Numbered from the stretch's first letter, positions 37,273 to 45,852 are shown. The stretch is DNA of 64,000 nucleotides from Micromonospora costi (GCF_003626655.1 NZ_RBAN01000002.1:992001-1056000), one strand, 5' to 3'. The notes: generated by a model not told the origin, from the letters alone. Numbers and translations: made by a program.

Positions 37273-39870
37273 ATGGCGACCCAGACCCGCACCCAGACCG
37301 CCCGGACCCGGCCGGCCACCCTCGTCCGGGTGCTCCTGCGCCGCCGAGGCACCGTCTACGTACCCGCCGGCACCGACCAGTTCAACCCGGACGCGCGGCC
37401 GGGCGTGACCCTGCTCGAAGCCGACCTGGCCGAGCGGGGCTGGCTGCTGTCCCAGCCGCTGCGCGACGCCCTGCTGCGTCTCGACACCGTCGACCTCACT
37501 GCCCTCGGCTCTCGGCTGCTCGCCGACTGCGACGAGCTGGTAGGCGGCGGCCGTGACCACACGCCGCTGTTCCGGCGCTTCCCCGACCGGGTGCCCAACG
37601 ACACCCTCGGCCTGTTCGTCGACCGGATCCTCACCGCCTGGTTCCAGGAGCCCACGCAGCCCTGCGTGCTGTGCTTCGCGGCCGGCACCGTCCGGCCGGT
37701 CAACCCGTGCGGGCACCTGGTGTGCGGTGACTGCTTCCGGCCGGCGGACTACTCGGCCTGCCCGATCTGCTACCGGCAGCTCGACCCGGCGGACCCGTAC
37801 CTGGCCGCCGGCGAGCCGGCCGTCGAGGACCGGCCGCGCGAGCCGCGCGAGGTGACCGGCCCCGCGCCGGCACGCCTCCGGGTGCTGCACCTCGGCGGCG
37901 GCCTGCTCGCCCAGGTGCGCGCCGAGGTGCTGTCCCTGCTCGCCCGCCCCACCGCGCTGCCGCCGGCCGACGCCGACGACCTGGCCGTCATGCTGGCCGG
38001 CCTCGACCGCACCGACGTGTCGTGGCTGCCCGCCGCCGTGCCGGGCCGGGAGACGAAGGCCCGCCTGCTGGCGTGGCTGCTCGCCGACCCGGTCGACCCG
38101 GCCGTGGTGGAGGCGCACGTCACCGCGCTGGTCGACACCGCCACCGACGTGCTGCGGTTCCTCGTCGCCCGTTCGGGCGGTGAGTCGCTGATCGACCGGC
38201 CGCGGATCGCGCCGGTCGCCCGGCCGCTGCGCCGGGTGCTGCTGGCCGCCCTCGACCGGATGGGCGTGGTGCAGCTCGTCGAGGACATGCGCCGGCACCG
38301 TCGGGCGTGGATCGCCGTCGGTGAGCGGCTGCACCCGGGCGAGCACGCCGGCCGGTGGCCGAATGTTGCGCTGGCGTTCGCCGCGCTGCGCGGCACCACC
38401 CTGAACCAGGTGCAGGCCGCAGCGCTCATGCTCAACGACCGCACGGCGAGCGCGGAGCACGTTCATGTCCGTGACGGCCGGGTGCTGATCGCCGTCCGGG
38501 CCCGCCGGGTCGAGGAAGCCCTGGCGGCCCGTGACCTCACCGCCGCTCTGGGTGCCCTGCGCGCCCGTCCGGGTGAGCTGCTGCGCCGCGCCGACCACCT
38601 GCTGCGCATCGGCGCCGGCCGTCACAACGCGCTGGTCGAGGAGATCGGCCGCGCGGCCCGGCAGGCCGCCCCGGCGGTGATCCTGTCGGCCCTGGGTGAG
38701 ATCCGCACCCGCGCGGTCGCCCACGACCAGCGGGTGTTCTTCCCCGCCGGCCGCACAGGCACCGCGCACGTCGTCGAGGACGCTCGCTCGCCGCTGGCCC
38801 CGCACCTGGTCGGGCAGGCGGAACGGGCGCTGAAGGCCGCCCTGTTCGAGCGTGCCGCTGCGCTGCCGGCCGTCGACCGGGCCGTGGTCGACACCGACTT
38901 GGAGGGCATCATCGCCCCGTTCACGGAGCGCACCGCCGCCCGCGCCCTGGTCACCCTGGCCCGCGGTTCGGTCCTGCCGATCCCGGCCGGCCAGGTCGTG
39001 CGTCTGTTCCTGCACTGGATGGAGTCGGAGCAGCGGGTCGACCTGGACCTGTCGGTGGCCGTCTACAGCAAGACGTGGGAGCACGTTGGCACCTGCGACT
39101 TCACCAACCTGCGGCTGCCCGGGGCCGTGCACTCGGGTGACTTCACCAGCGCCCCGGCACCGCGCGGCGCGTCGGAGTTCATCGACCTGGACGTGGACGT
39201 CCTCGCCAAGCAGGGCGGCCGGTACGCGGTCATGTCGGTGCTCAGCTACAACAACGTGCCGTTCCTCGACATGGCGGAGGCGTTCGCCGGGTTCATGGTC
39301 CGCGACCAGCTCGGCGGCCGGCGGGAGCCGTTCGACGCGCGTGCGGTGGAGCAGCGGTTCGACCTGACCGGCCCCGGCAAGGTCACCATCCCGTTCGTCG
39401 TCGACCTGCACGCTCGGACGATGCGGTGGCTCGACGTCGCCGCGAAGGTGACCGGCACCAACCACGCGGTGCACCGCCACGCCGACCAGTTCTCCACCGT
39501 GGCGCGAGCCTTGGTGGCCTCGTTCGAGGCGGGCGGCCGGGTCACCCTCGGGGAGCTGGGCCGGTGGATCGCCGCCGCCCGCGCCCGCGAGGTGATCGTG
39601 CGCAGCCCCGCGGGCATGACGCTGTTCCGGCGGGCCGACCACGAGTCGGTGTCGACATTCGCGCTGCGGCTGCGCACCGGGCTCAGCTCGTCGCCGGCCA
39701 CGGCGGAGGACGCCGCGTCGGCCGCGTTGCAGTTCGTGGCGCGCGGTGACCTGCCGACGCCGGACGGCGCGGAGGTGTACGCGCTGCACCCCGGCCAGCT
39801 CGACGCGGGCCGGGTGCGGCTGCTGGCCGCACCGGACGTGCCGGCGATGCTTGCCCCTCCGGGGCCGTAG
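37273..39870 (+). CDS. Large RING-finger/TerD-like protein (MXAN_6230/SCO0854 type)
   Basis: An 865-residue protein. A RING-like zinc finger at about residues 131-165 reads CVLCFAAG, CGHLVCGDCF and CPICYRQL. The centre is an all-helical, HEAT-like region containing RRHRRAWIAVGERLHPGEHA and NVALAFAALRG. A TerD-like beta domain at about 588-685 begins RVDLDLSVAVYSKTWEHVGT and includes CDFTNLRLPGAVHSGDF. The layout matches the MXAN_6230/SCO0854 family of RING-containing proteins linked to tellurite-resistance-type stress systems. Its biochemical role is unknown. ATG 37273 or GTG 37264 may start translation. It follows operator J and the RNA candidate, with a strong hairpin 150 bp after its stop. 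Confidence 0.75.
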   Translation: MATQTRTQTARTRPATLVRVLLRRRGTVYVPAGTDQFNPDARPGVTLLEADLAERGWLLSQPLRDALLRLDTVDLTALGSRLLADCDELVGGGRDHTPLFRRFPDRVPNDTLGLFVDRILTAWFQEPTQPCVLCFAAGTVRPVNPCGHLVCGDCFRPADYSACPICYRQLDPADPYLAAGEPAVEDRPREPREVTGPAPARLRVLHLGGGLLAQVRAEVLSLLARPTALPPADADDLAVMLAGLDRTDVSWLPAAVPGRETKARLLAWLLADPVDPAVVEAHVTALVDTATDVLRFLVARSGGESLIDRPRIAPVARPLRRVLLAALDRMGVVQLVEDMRRHRRAWIAVGERLHPGEHAGRWPNVALAFAALRGTTLNQVQAAALMLNDRTASAEHVHVRDGRVLIAVRARRVEEALAARDLTAALGALRARPGELLRRADHLLRIGAGRHNALVEEIGRAARQAAPAVILSALGEIRTRAVAHDQRVFFPAGRTGTAHVVEDARSPLAPHLVGQAERALKAALFERAAALPAVDRAVVDTDLEGIIAPFTERTAARALVTLARGSVLPIPAGQVVRLFLHWMESEQRVDLDLSVAVYSKTWEHVGTCDFTNLRLPGAVHSGDFTSAPAPRGASEFIDLDVDVLAKQGGRYAVMSVLSYNNVPFLDMAEAFAGFMVRDQLGGRREPFDARAVEQRFDLTGPGKVTIPFVVDLHARTMRWLDVAAKVTGTNHAVHRHADQFSTVARALVASFEAGGRVTLGELGRWIAAARAREVIVRSPAGMTLFRRADHESVSTFALRLRTGLSSSPATAEDAASAALQFVARGDLPTPDGAEVYALHPGQLDAGRVRLLAAPDVPAMLAPPGP

Positions 39871-40017
39871 TCCTGCTCCTGAAGGAGTTCGTTGCTCTCG
39901 GCCGGGGCCGCGCGAACGGCCGCAGTTCTGCGGTCAGCGCGTGGCGTTTCGGGTCGATGAGGGGTGAACATTAGGTCCCTGCCCGGAGCCGCCGGCTCGA
40001 TGATGACGTTGGCGAGC

Positions 40018-40063
40018 GGGTTGGACGAGGGTCGAAGAAGCTCAATCGGCCCTCGTCCAACCC
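40018..40063. terminator. Bidirectional hairpin between convergent genes
   Basis: GGGTTGGACGAGGG at 40018-40031 pairs perfectly with CCCTCGTCCAACCC at 40050-40063 around an 18-nt loop. It lies between the RING/TerD gene and the minus-strand membrane protein, and probably ends both transcripts. No U-tract. Confidence 0.65.
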
Positions 40064-40069
40064 CGGTCG

Positions 40070-40324
40070 CTATCGCCGCGCCCTGGCCGATCGGCGCCGC
40101 AGCACAACCACGATTCCGCCGACGGCGCTGGCCGCGACCGTGCCGATCGCAGGGATCGCGACCGGAGCGATGCTGGCGATGGCCGGGCCGGTGGCCAGGG
40201 CGATCCAGAGCGTCGCCCCGATGGCGGTCAGAGCCACCAGCACAAGGGCCCCGATCAGGGCATAGTCCGTGCTGCCAGCAGCCCCAGTGTCGCGCCGCGG
40301 GGTAGCTCTCGTTACCGTTGTCAC
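40070..40324 (-). CDS. Small membrane protein
   Basis: An 84-residue protein with two hydrophobic segments (YALIGALVLVALTAIGATLW and IGTVAASAVGGIVVVLRR) and a basic tail. GTG 40324 has AGGAGG about 12 nt upstream. It is monocistronic. Function unknown. Confidence 0.6.
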   Translation of the reverse strand: MTTVTRATPRRDTGAAGSTDYALIGALVLVALTAIGATLWIALATGPAIASIAPVAIPAIGTVAASAVGGIVVVLRRRSARARR

Positions 40325-40964
40325 TTGGTCTCGTTCCTCCTGTTGTTCGGTCCATACGCGGGACTTGCAGTGGGCGTGACCGTTCAAGGCGGCCCCGGGG
40401 AGTGACAGTCCCCGGGCGCCAGCCGCCCTTGGCCGAGGTGCCGGCCGATCACGTGTGCCGATGCACCGTATCCGGCACCTTCGACGAATGTGGCCGGAAC
40501 CCAAGGAAAATTCGGGTCCGGTCTTTTGGAGCTTGAGGCGCACGGGCATGACTCCCGAACCGCCTGGGCGGCACGCGAGCAATGCACCTTGCCCCGGGAG
40601 CCCAACGGGTGGTTCGCAGCGGGGTTACCGGTACGGCCACCCGCCCGCGTTCCCGCCGGTAGGCGGGTGCCGCGGGGGGCAGTGCTACGGAATCACACGG
40701 ACCCGACGGGGAGCCCGGCGTGACTCTCGATAAGCATGCGGGCGTGGTCTGAAGGACTGACGCTTTCGCACCGACACTGTGAGCTAGCCGACCGCGCAGG
40801 TGAGCAATGCGGGCAACGACCGACATGGAGGTCTTGCTCGGCCCAGTGCTGTATCGCCAGCTCAGACCGGTAGTTGGCGGCGGACGTGGCACCACCAGCG
40901 CGCGGGCGTTCAGGAACCGATCCATCTCGGTGAAGTCGTGTACGGAGAGGGCCCTATGCCGTAT
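40325..40964. other. Intergenic region
   Basis: About 640 bp. None of the open frames has convincing codon use. The left third holds the promoter of the minus-strand membrane protein, and the right end contains a distal operator box (GAAGTCGTG at 40932-40940) that goes with site B. The middle has no recognised structure. Confidence 0.5.
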
Positions 40965-40989
40965 CTTGATAGTTGTAATCGCTATTGAG
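40965..40989 (+). promoter_or_regulatory. Shared operator dyad, site B, with distal box at 40926-40940
   Basis: CTTGATAG-N9-CTATTGAG with a TTGTAATCG spacer. The distal GAAGTCGTG box lies 33 nt before the dyad start, 1 nt different from its position at site C. It drives the 52-residue protein at 41002. Confidence 0.8.
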
Positions 40990-41001
40990 ATAGGGGATGC
41001 G

Positions 41002-41160
41002 GTGACGAGGATCGAGTACGACGAGATGGACGACGAGTTCTACTACATCTGCCACGAGCCGAAGTGCCCCCGCCGCACCGGCAAGGGCTGGATGCGCTGG
41101 AACGCCGCCAACCGCGACGCCGACTACCACGAGCAGCAGCACGCGGACGGGGTGATCTGA
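41002..41160 (+). CDS. 52-residue protein with a possible zinc site
   Basis: A short acidic protein (VTRIEYDEMDDEFYYICHEP) followed by KCPRRTGKGWMRWNAANRDA and YHEQQH. CHEPKC and the downstream His residues could form one zinc finger. GTG 41002 lies 12 nt after operator B. A single-gene unit; function unknown. Confidence 0.65.
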   Translation: MTRIEYDEMDDEFYYICHEPKCPRRTGKGWMRWNAANRDADYHEQQHADGVI

Positions 41161-41420
41161 CATGCTCGGCGTCGCGACTCTGGGCACCTCGGCAGAGCAG
41201 CACATTGAGAATCGGAGAACGGCGAGGCCGGGCATCCCGGTGCTCGGGCGCCCTGTCGGCGCCCTGTCGGCGACCGCGACAAGGCTACTGACGCCTGCTC
41301 GCAGGCGTCGCTCCCCGGCTCGTGTCGGATACCGCCTCCGCCGTTCAGCCGTCATCCTTCGGGCGGTACCGACGGCGGGGTTTAGCGTGGTCGTCCCCTG
41401 GTCGAACGATTAGACCACTT

Positions 41421-42767
41421 TTACGGCGACGAAAGCCGGAGGTCCCGATAAAGGCGCAACGACGACGAGGTGGTCGCTGGGCCCTCCCACGGTTGGGGTG
41501 GCCCACCGTTCCGGGGGACGAGGTATCGTCCCGACCCGCCATGCGGAAGGCGTACCGGCGTATACGCGGGGCTGTTCACGGGACCGACGTAGTTGGCGAA
41601 GCCCCTTATCCACTCGATGGATAGGTCGTGGAGTTTGTGACGGGATGGATCCTGCCACACGATATTGTGCCCGGCGCATTCGATGTCGTACATCATTGCT
41701 TTACCTCGTCCGGCAATGGCCCGATAGAGGTGGTCCACCGAAAACGGTCCTCGGCCGTCAGTAGAATCCGCCTTCGCGCGAATGAGCACGTCCTCGGTCC
41801 CGGCGATGATGAGTACGGGAATGCCGATATCGGAGGTGGGGGCACCGCCCAGCGGTTCTTTTCCGAGTTGCGGATTTGTTTCTACAAGTTTCTGGTTCCA
41901 GCCCCACCAGAACCGTGTCGGGTACAGGGCGATTTCTCCCTGGCCTGGGACTAGATTGGGGGTGCGCTCGTTCGCCATCATGGCGGCCCATAAGTCGTCA
42001 ATGACGTAGTCGTTCCGTTCCGGAAGGCAGCCCTGCGGCTGCGGCACCGGCGGCTCCGGCCAAATTGTTTTCTTGGTGTGGACTCCCATCGGGGCGCCGT
42101 AGAACCTATCCGTGCGGGAAGGATCTGGCGCAGCGAATGGTCGTGGTAGGTCTGCGGGGCCGTTGGGCGGGAATATCGGCGCGAGCAGCAGAAGGGCCCA
42201 CACCTTTCCCGGGTTCTGCATGGCGTAGGGGCCAACGACATAGGCTCCAGCCGAGTACCCGATCAGAATGACCCGTCCGGCACCTTCGCTGTACCAGTTC
42301 GGGTTTTCCTTTATTGCTTCGCTTCGGACATGGTCGACAACGGCGTCGAGTTCCTGCCACTCTGAATCTGAATCGTTGAGATGATAGGGCCAGTTCGGCC
42401 CGTATAGCACTCGCCCGAAGGCTTTGATCTGTTCACCCTTCAGGATGTTGGTGAAGTCGGACATCGCATACACGCGGTTGGAGGCACCCATGCACTGTAC
42501 TTCCATGATCCAAACCTCGGCCTGGCACCTGTCGGCAATCTCCCGCGCCCAGCTGTAATGCCCATCGTTAGCATTGCTCAACAGGTCGAAGGAAACGCGA
42601 GCCGGAATCGTCCTGCCGGCCACCATGACAATTTGGGCGGTCGGGGGCTTGCCTGGAGGAAGCGTTGAAGGCCGAATCCGCCGTATCGCGATTTCGGCGG
42701 TCCCCCCGTAATTGGATCGATTCTTCGAATTAAGCACGTATACGGAGCTGTCAGTGCTGGTCGCCAT
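41421..42767 (-). CDS. Alpha/beta-hydrolase-fold protein
   Basis: A 448-residue protein. The nucleophile elbow GYSAGAY (Ser near residue 172), GTEDVL carrying the acid residue near 330 and the catalytic-type ECAGHNI His near 385 fit the alpha/beta-hydrolase triad. The rest includes a long loop with DLPRPFAAPDPSRTDRFYGA. Its codon use is clearly less GC-rich than its neighbours, so it is probably a recent arrival. ATG 42767 has AAGGAGG at 6-7 nt. Single-gene unit. The substrate is unknown; a secondary-metabolite or polyester hydrolase is possible. Confidence 0.8.
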   Translation of the reverse strand: MATSTDSSVYVLNSKNRSNYGGTAEIAIRRIRPSTLPPGKPPTAQIVMVAGRTIPARVSFDLLSNANDGHYSWAREIADRCQAEVWIMEVQCMGASNRVYAMSDFTNILKGEQIKAFGRVLYGPNWPYHLNDSDSEWQELDAVVDHVRSEAIKENPNWYSEGAGRVILIGYSAGAYVVGPYAMQNPGKVWALLLLAPIFPPNGPADLPRPFAAPDPSRTDRFYGAPMGVHTKKTIWPEPPVPQPQGCLPERNDYVIDDLWAAMMANERTPNLVPGQGEIALYPTRFWWGWNQKLVETNPQLGKEPLGGAPTSDIGIPVLIIAGTEDVLIRAKADSTDGRGPFSVDHLYRAIAGRGKAMMYDIECAGHNIVWQDPSRHKLHDLSIEWIRGFANYVGPVNSPAYTPVRLPHGGSGRYLVPRNGGPPQPWEGPATTSSSLRLYRDLRLSSP

Positions 42768-43014
42768 GCCGGCCTCCTTGGATCCCGGCGATGTCTCGCG
42801 GACGCGGGAGATTTCCCACTGGCGTCGCTCGTATGCGCGCATTGGAAGAGCCGGGCCGCCGCACCCGCGGCGGGCCTGCGGCCCAAAACAGACCCGCCGG
42901 TTCGCGTTGAGCAACGCCATCCCGACCACCGGGAGTAGGGCGCCGACCAGCGGGAGCGGGTGGCGCCGCCGCAGGCGCAGTCGATGCTGCCGATCGGGTG
43001 ACCCTCGCGGGGAT

Positions 43015-43039
43015 TTTGATAGAAGTCATGACTATCAAG
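43015..43039 (+). promoter_or_regulatory. Perfect distal operator palindrome, site A-distal
   Basis: TTTGATAG-AAGTCATGA-CTATCAAG. Inner arms TTGATAG/CTATCAA are perfect over 7 bp with the same 9-bp spacer as the proximal sites. It starts exactly 39 bp before site A-proximal and is the best-preserved distal copy. Confidence 0.8.
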
Positions 43040-43053
43040 CCACGGTGTCGTAT

Positions 43054-43078
43054 CTTGGTAGTTGTAACCGCTACCGAG
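43054..43078 (+). promoter_or_regulatory. Shared operator dyad, site A-proximal
   Basis: CTTGGTAG-N9-CTACCGAG with a TTGTAACCG spacer. The ATG of the first gene follows 15 nt later behind CGGAGGA. It drives the five-gene operon 43094-45240. Confidence 0.85.
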
Positions 43079-43093
43079 ATCACGGAGGACGTC

Positions 43094-43348
43094 ATGGCCG
43101 ACTACGCGACCCTCGCCGCCGCCCACCGCGCTGCCGTCTCCCGTGCGGCCGACGCCGGCAAGGCCCTGACGCTGGCACGGCACAGCCTCAACGCCGCAGG
43201 CGGCGCGGCCATCGACACCGTCCGGGTCCGGCAGCTCGCCAATGCCGCAGGCCGCGCCGAAGCCGCCTACCGGCAGGCGTGCCGCGAGGCCGACGAGGCG
43301 AACGCCGCCGCGACCGCGGCCAACCCGAACGCGGAGCCCCGCCGGTGA
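43094..43348 (+). CDS. Small Ala-rich helical protein
   Basis: An 84-residue helical protein (ADYATLAAAHRAAVSRAADA, AGRAEAAYRQACREADEANA). Probably a coiled coil. First gene behind operator A, with a CGGAGGA SD, and coupled to the next by a GTGA overlap. Function unknown. Confidence 0.7.
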   Translation: MADYATLAAAHRAAVSRAADAGKALTLARHSLNAAGGAAIDTVRVRQLANAAGRAEAAYRQACREADEANAAATAANPNAEPRR

Positions 43349-43830
43349 CCGCGCTGACCTTCCCGGCCGTCGACCTGCGTGCGCTGGACGACGCCACCCT
43401 GACCGCGCTCGCCGCCTGGCACGCCGAAGGCGCCGCCGCGACCGCCGCCGAGCAGGCCCGCCGCGCCGCCGTCGCCGAGCGGGTCCGCAAGGCCGCCGCG
43501 TGGCGGCTCGCCGACGAGGCCGGGGACGACCCGCGGTGGACACCGCAGCAGTGGGATGGGGCGCGGATCTGCGTCGGCCCGAGGCGCGGGTTCCGAGGCT
43601 TCATCGTCGGCCGCTGCACCGACGGCTGCGAGCAGGTTGACGGTCGCCCCCACTGGCAGCTGTACCAAGGGGCGAGCCTGACCCGCGTCGACTGCATCCC
43701 CCGCGAGCACCTGCGGCCCGTCCCGACGGTGCGCCGTGCCGGCGGGCCGGGCCGCGTCCGCTGCGACTACCCGTGCCGCTGCTGCATGGGCGACCCCCGT
43801 ACACGAAAGACCGAGAGGACACGAGCATGA
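43345..43830 (+). CDS. Hypothetical protein with C-terminal Cys cluster
   Basis: A 161-residue protein. N-terminal helices (ALDDATLTALAAWHAEGAAA) are followed by a beta-rich centre (GARICVGPRRGFRGFIVGRC) and a final YPCRCCMGDPRTRK segment that may bind zinc. GTG 43345 overlaps the previous stop, and the next start overlaps its own stop. Function unknown. Confidence 0.7.
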   Translation: MTALTFPAVDLRALDDATLTALAAWHAEGAAATAAEQARRAAVAERVRKAAAWRLADEAGDDPRWTPQQWDGARICVGPRRGFRGFIVGRCTDGCEQVDGRPHWQLYQGASLTRVDCIPREHLRPVPTVRRAGGPGRVRCDYPCRCCMGDPRTRKTERTRA

Positions 43831-44162
43831 CCCTCACCGAACCCGCCACGACCGACATCACCCCGCAGACACCTGCCCTGATCGGACCGCTAACCGCCGA
43901 GGAATGGTGCGCCTTCCGGATGCGCGACGACGACGACCTGTTGCAGTGCTGCGGCGTCACATCGTCGTTCCGGGACGCCCTGTTCTACCTGCTGCGGATG
44001 GGCGGCGGCCGGGAGCACGCCCGGGGGTACTTCCGGGAGGAGTGGCAGGCCATGGAGGAACACGACTTCCCGGTGGGCGATGAGGTGACGCCGTTGCTGG
44101 ACAAGCTGCGCGCCTACTACATCGACCCGCCGTCGGCGACAGCCGGATCGGCGGGTTCGTGA
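43827..44162 (+). CDS. Hypothetical acidic protein
   Basis: A 111-residue protein (TAEEWCAFRMRDDDDLLQCC, then LRMGGGREHARGYFREEWQA). Mixed alpha/beta, acidic. Third gene of the operator A operon, coupled on both sides. Function unknown. Confidence 0.7.
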   Translation: MTLTEPATTDITPQTPALIGPLTAEEWCAFRMRDDDDLLQCCGVTSSFRDALFYLLRMGGGREHARGYFREEWQAMEEHDFPVGDEVTPLLDKLRAYYIDPPSATAGSAGS

Positions 44163-44764
44163 TGGGCGGGCTCGACGAGGACGGCCAGCCCACCGACGAC
44201 CTGTTGATGCACTGGGCCGAGCACAACGCCCACGCCGACGGTGAGCGTCCCGACCCGGCCGACGGCGAGCACCCGATCCTCGGCGAGCTGTCCGCCCTGG
44301 TGGACCTCCTCGCGTCCGGGAAGGTACCCACGCCGCACGGCATCCACCTCAACTTCGAGGCGGGCGAGGCCGCCTGGGTGCGGGTGATCGCCGCCAACCC
44401 GGCGGTGGTCGAGCAGGTCGGGTTGCGCCCGCAGGTCATCGTCGCCGCCGGCCGGGTCTTCAACGGCACCGAGCACGTCGAGGTGCGCCTGTCGTGGGTG
44501 GCCGACCAGGACATCCCCGACCAGGGGCGGGTGGTTGCCGCGGTGCGGGCCCTGACCGGGCTGCTGCTGGCCGGTGGGATGCCGGTGCCGCTGCGGGTGG
44601 ACGCGATGCACGCCCTAACGCGCGTGGGGCTGATGGCGCAGCGGATCGTCGACCAGACGGCCGCGGTCCTGGACGAGCGGCCGACGTGGCACATGGGGTC
44701 GGTGTTCGTCGTCAAGCGGCTCGGGCGGTGGGTGTCGTACACGATGCACGGGTTCCTGCGATGA
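44159..44764 (+). CDS. Hypothetical protein
   Basis: A 201-residue protein with an acidic N-terminus (MMGGLDEDGQPTDDLLMHWA), an ELSALVDLLASGKVPTPHGI segment and a C-terminal helical part (VDQTAAVLDERPTWHMGSVF). GTG 44159 overlaps the previous stop; ATG 44162 is an alternative. Its own stop overlaps the kinase start. Function unknown. Confidence 0.7.
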   Translation: MMGGLDEDGQPTDDLLMHWAEHNAHADGERPDPADGEHPILGELSALVDLLASGKVPTPHGIHLNFEAGEAAWVRVIAANPAVVEQVGLRPQVIVAAGRVFNGTEHVEVRLSWVADQDIPDQGRVVAAVRALTGLLLAGGMPVPLRVDAMHALTRVGLMAQRIVDQTAAVLDERPTWHMGSVFVVKRLGRWVSYTMHGFLR

Positions 44765-45240
44765 GCGGCCCGTTGGAGCTGCTGGCCACCCGCGGACTCC
44801 CGGGGTCAGGCAAGACGTTTTTCTCCGCCGGCTGGGTGGCCGAGGACCCGGCCGGCCGCGCCCGGGTCAGCCGGGACGACACGCGGAAGATGCTGCACGG
44901 CGGCTGGCTGGGCACGGCCCGGCAGGAACGGCAGGTAACCGTCGTGACGCACGGGGCGATCCTCGACCTGCTGCGGCTCGGGGTGTCCGTGATCGAGGAC
45001 AGCACCAACCTGGTCGACGAGCACCTGTTCGGGTTGTGGGACATCGCGCAGCGGGCGGGAGCCCGGTTCCGGGTGGTGGACCTGACGCACGTCCCGTTCG
45101 AGGTGTGCGTGGACCGGGACGCGCGGCGGGAGGGCCCGGCGCGGCTGGGCCGGGCGAAGATCCACGCGATGTTTGAGCGGCATATGCAGGGCCGGCCTCG
45201 GCCGCTGCCGCTGCCCATTGGGCTTCGGCCGGCTGGCTGA
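44761..45240 (+). CDS. Polynucleotide-kinase-type P-loop protein
   Basis: A 159-residue protein with Walker A TRGLPGSGKTFFSAGW near residue 12, SRDDTRKML, VIEDSTNLVDEHLFGLWDIA and a final RDARREGPARLGRAKI. This is the compact AAA-like P-loop kinase of T4 Pnk relatives, common in phages near tRNA genes. The family phosphorylates 5'-OH ends of DNA or RNA. There is no phosphatase domain in this protein, but a HAD-type phosphatase is encoded 1.2 kb downstream. ATG 44761 is coupled to the previous gene. It is last in the operon behind operator A. Confidence 0.85.
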   Translation: MSGPLELLATRGLPGSGKTFFSAGWVAEDPAGRARVSRDDTRKMLHGGWLGTARQERQVTVVTHGAILDLLRLGVSVIEDSTNLVDEHLFGLWDIAQRAGARFRVVDLTHVPFEVCVDRDARREGPARLGRAKIHAMFERHMQGRPRPLPLPIGLRPAG

Positions 45241-45281
45241 AATTCGGTAGAAGTCGTGACAGCGGCCACCCCGTAACGTAG

Positions 45282-45306
45282 CTTGATAGATGTAACCACT
45301 ACCAAG
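45282..45306 (+). promoter_or_regulatory. Shared operator dyad, site C, with distal half-site at 45243-45250
   Basis: CTTGATAG-N9-CTACCAAG with an ATGTAACCA spacer. A TTCGGTAG half-site followed by AAGTCGTGA starts 39 bp upstream, overlapping the end of the kinase operon. It drives the operon 45322-47875. Confidence 0.85.
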
Positions 45307-45321
45307 ATTCGAGGGGGCGTC

Positions 45322-45535
45322 ATGGTCACCGCAACGCGCATTGGCCCCGCCGACTACGTGCTCCACACCCCCCCGCGTCGAGCAGGGCACCCGATTCACC
45401 GCGCACGGCGCGATGTTCGAGGTCGTCAGCGAGCCGATCACCGTCGGCTGGAACTCCGCGACCGCCCGCGTCCGCGAGGTCGGCGGCACCCACGACGGCA
45501 ACGAATTTCCTGCCTACCTGCGAACGAGGAGCTGA
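45322..45535 (+). pseudogene. Small gene with a frameshift at a C7 run
   Basis: ATG 45322 reads MVTATRIGPADYVLHT and then meets CACACCCCCCCGCG. With one C fewer the frame continues as PRVEQGTRFTAHGAMFEVVS, EPITVGWNSATARVREVGG and on to a stop at 45535, all with normal codon use. As given, the first frame runs into the next gene instead. It is either a recent pseudogene or a sequencing error in a homopolymer. First gene behind operator C. Confidence 0.7.
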
Positions 45536-45540
45536 CCGCC

Positions 45541-45852
45541 ATGGCCCGCCGCGAACGCACCCCCCGCCGGATCGCCCTCGACGTGCTGCGCTCAGTCAAG
45601 AGCGACGTCGGTTCGCTGATCGCGCGCTGGGACGTCACCGGGAAGGTCTACCTGCACCCGCACGAGCGTGAGGACCCCAGCAGGTGGTTCCGGCCTCGCC
45701 AGCCGCACGAGTACCCCGAGAACGACCCGCAGGCGTGGACGCAGCTCGCGGCCGACGCCGAGGAGGTCGCCCGGACCGCGATGGCGCTGCGCCGGTTCGC
45801 GCTCGACCAGAAGGCGGACCTGCTCCGAGCGCGGCGGGGTGGCCAGCAATGA
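45541..45852 (+). CDS. Hypothetical protein
   Basis: A 103-residue protein with a basic N-terminus (ARRERTPRRIALDVLRSVKS) and a helical C-terminus (WTQLAADAEEVARTAMALRR). ATG 45541 has GAGGAG at 8 nt, and its stop overlaps the next start. Function unknown. Confidence 0.7.
   Translation: MARRERTPRRIALDVLRSVKSDVGSLIARWDVTGKVYLHPHEREDPSRWFRPRQPHEYPENDPQAWTQLAADAEEVARTAMALRRFALDQKADLLRARRGGQQ

Noticed and set aside
37228..39789. Long minus-strand frame opposite the RING/TerD gene
   Set aside because: Shadow of the real gene; repetitive Arg/Gly/His/Val composition and no motif.
37273..39870. Annotating the RING/TerD protein as a Ro60/TROVE protein
   Set aside because: One short stretch (RRHRRAWIAVGERLHPGEHA) recalls a TROVE motif, but the rest does not, and no vWA domain is seen. 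I kept only the RING and TerD assignments.
40455..40733. Plus-strand frame in the 40.3-41.0 kb gap
   Set aside because: No SD, no conserved composition and no neighbour support.
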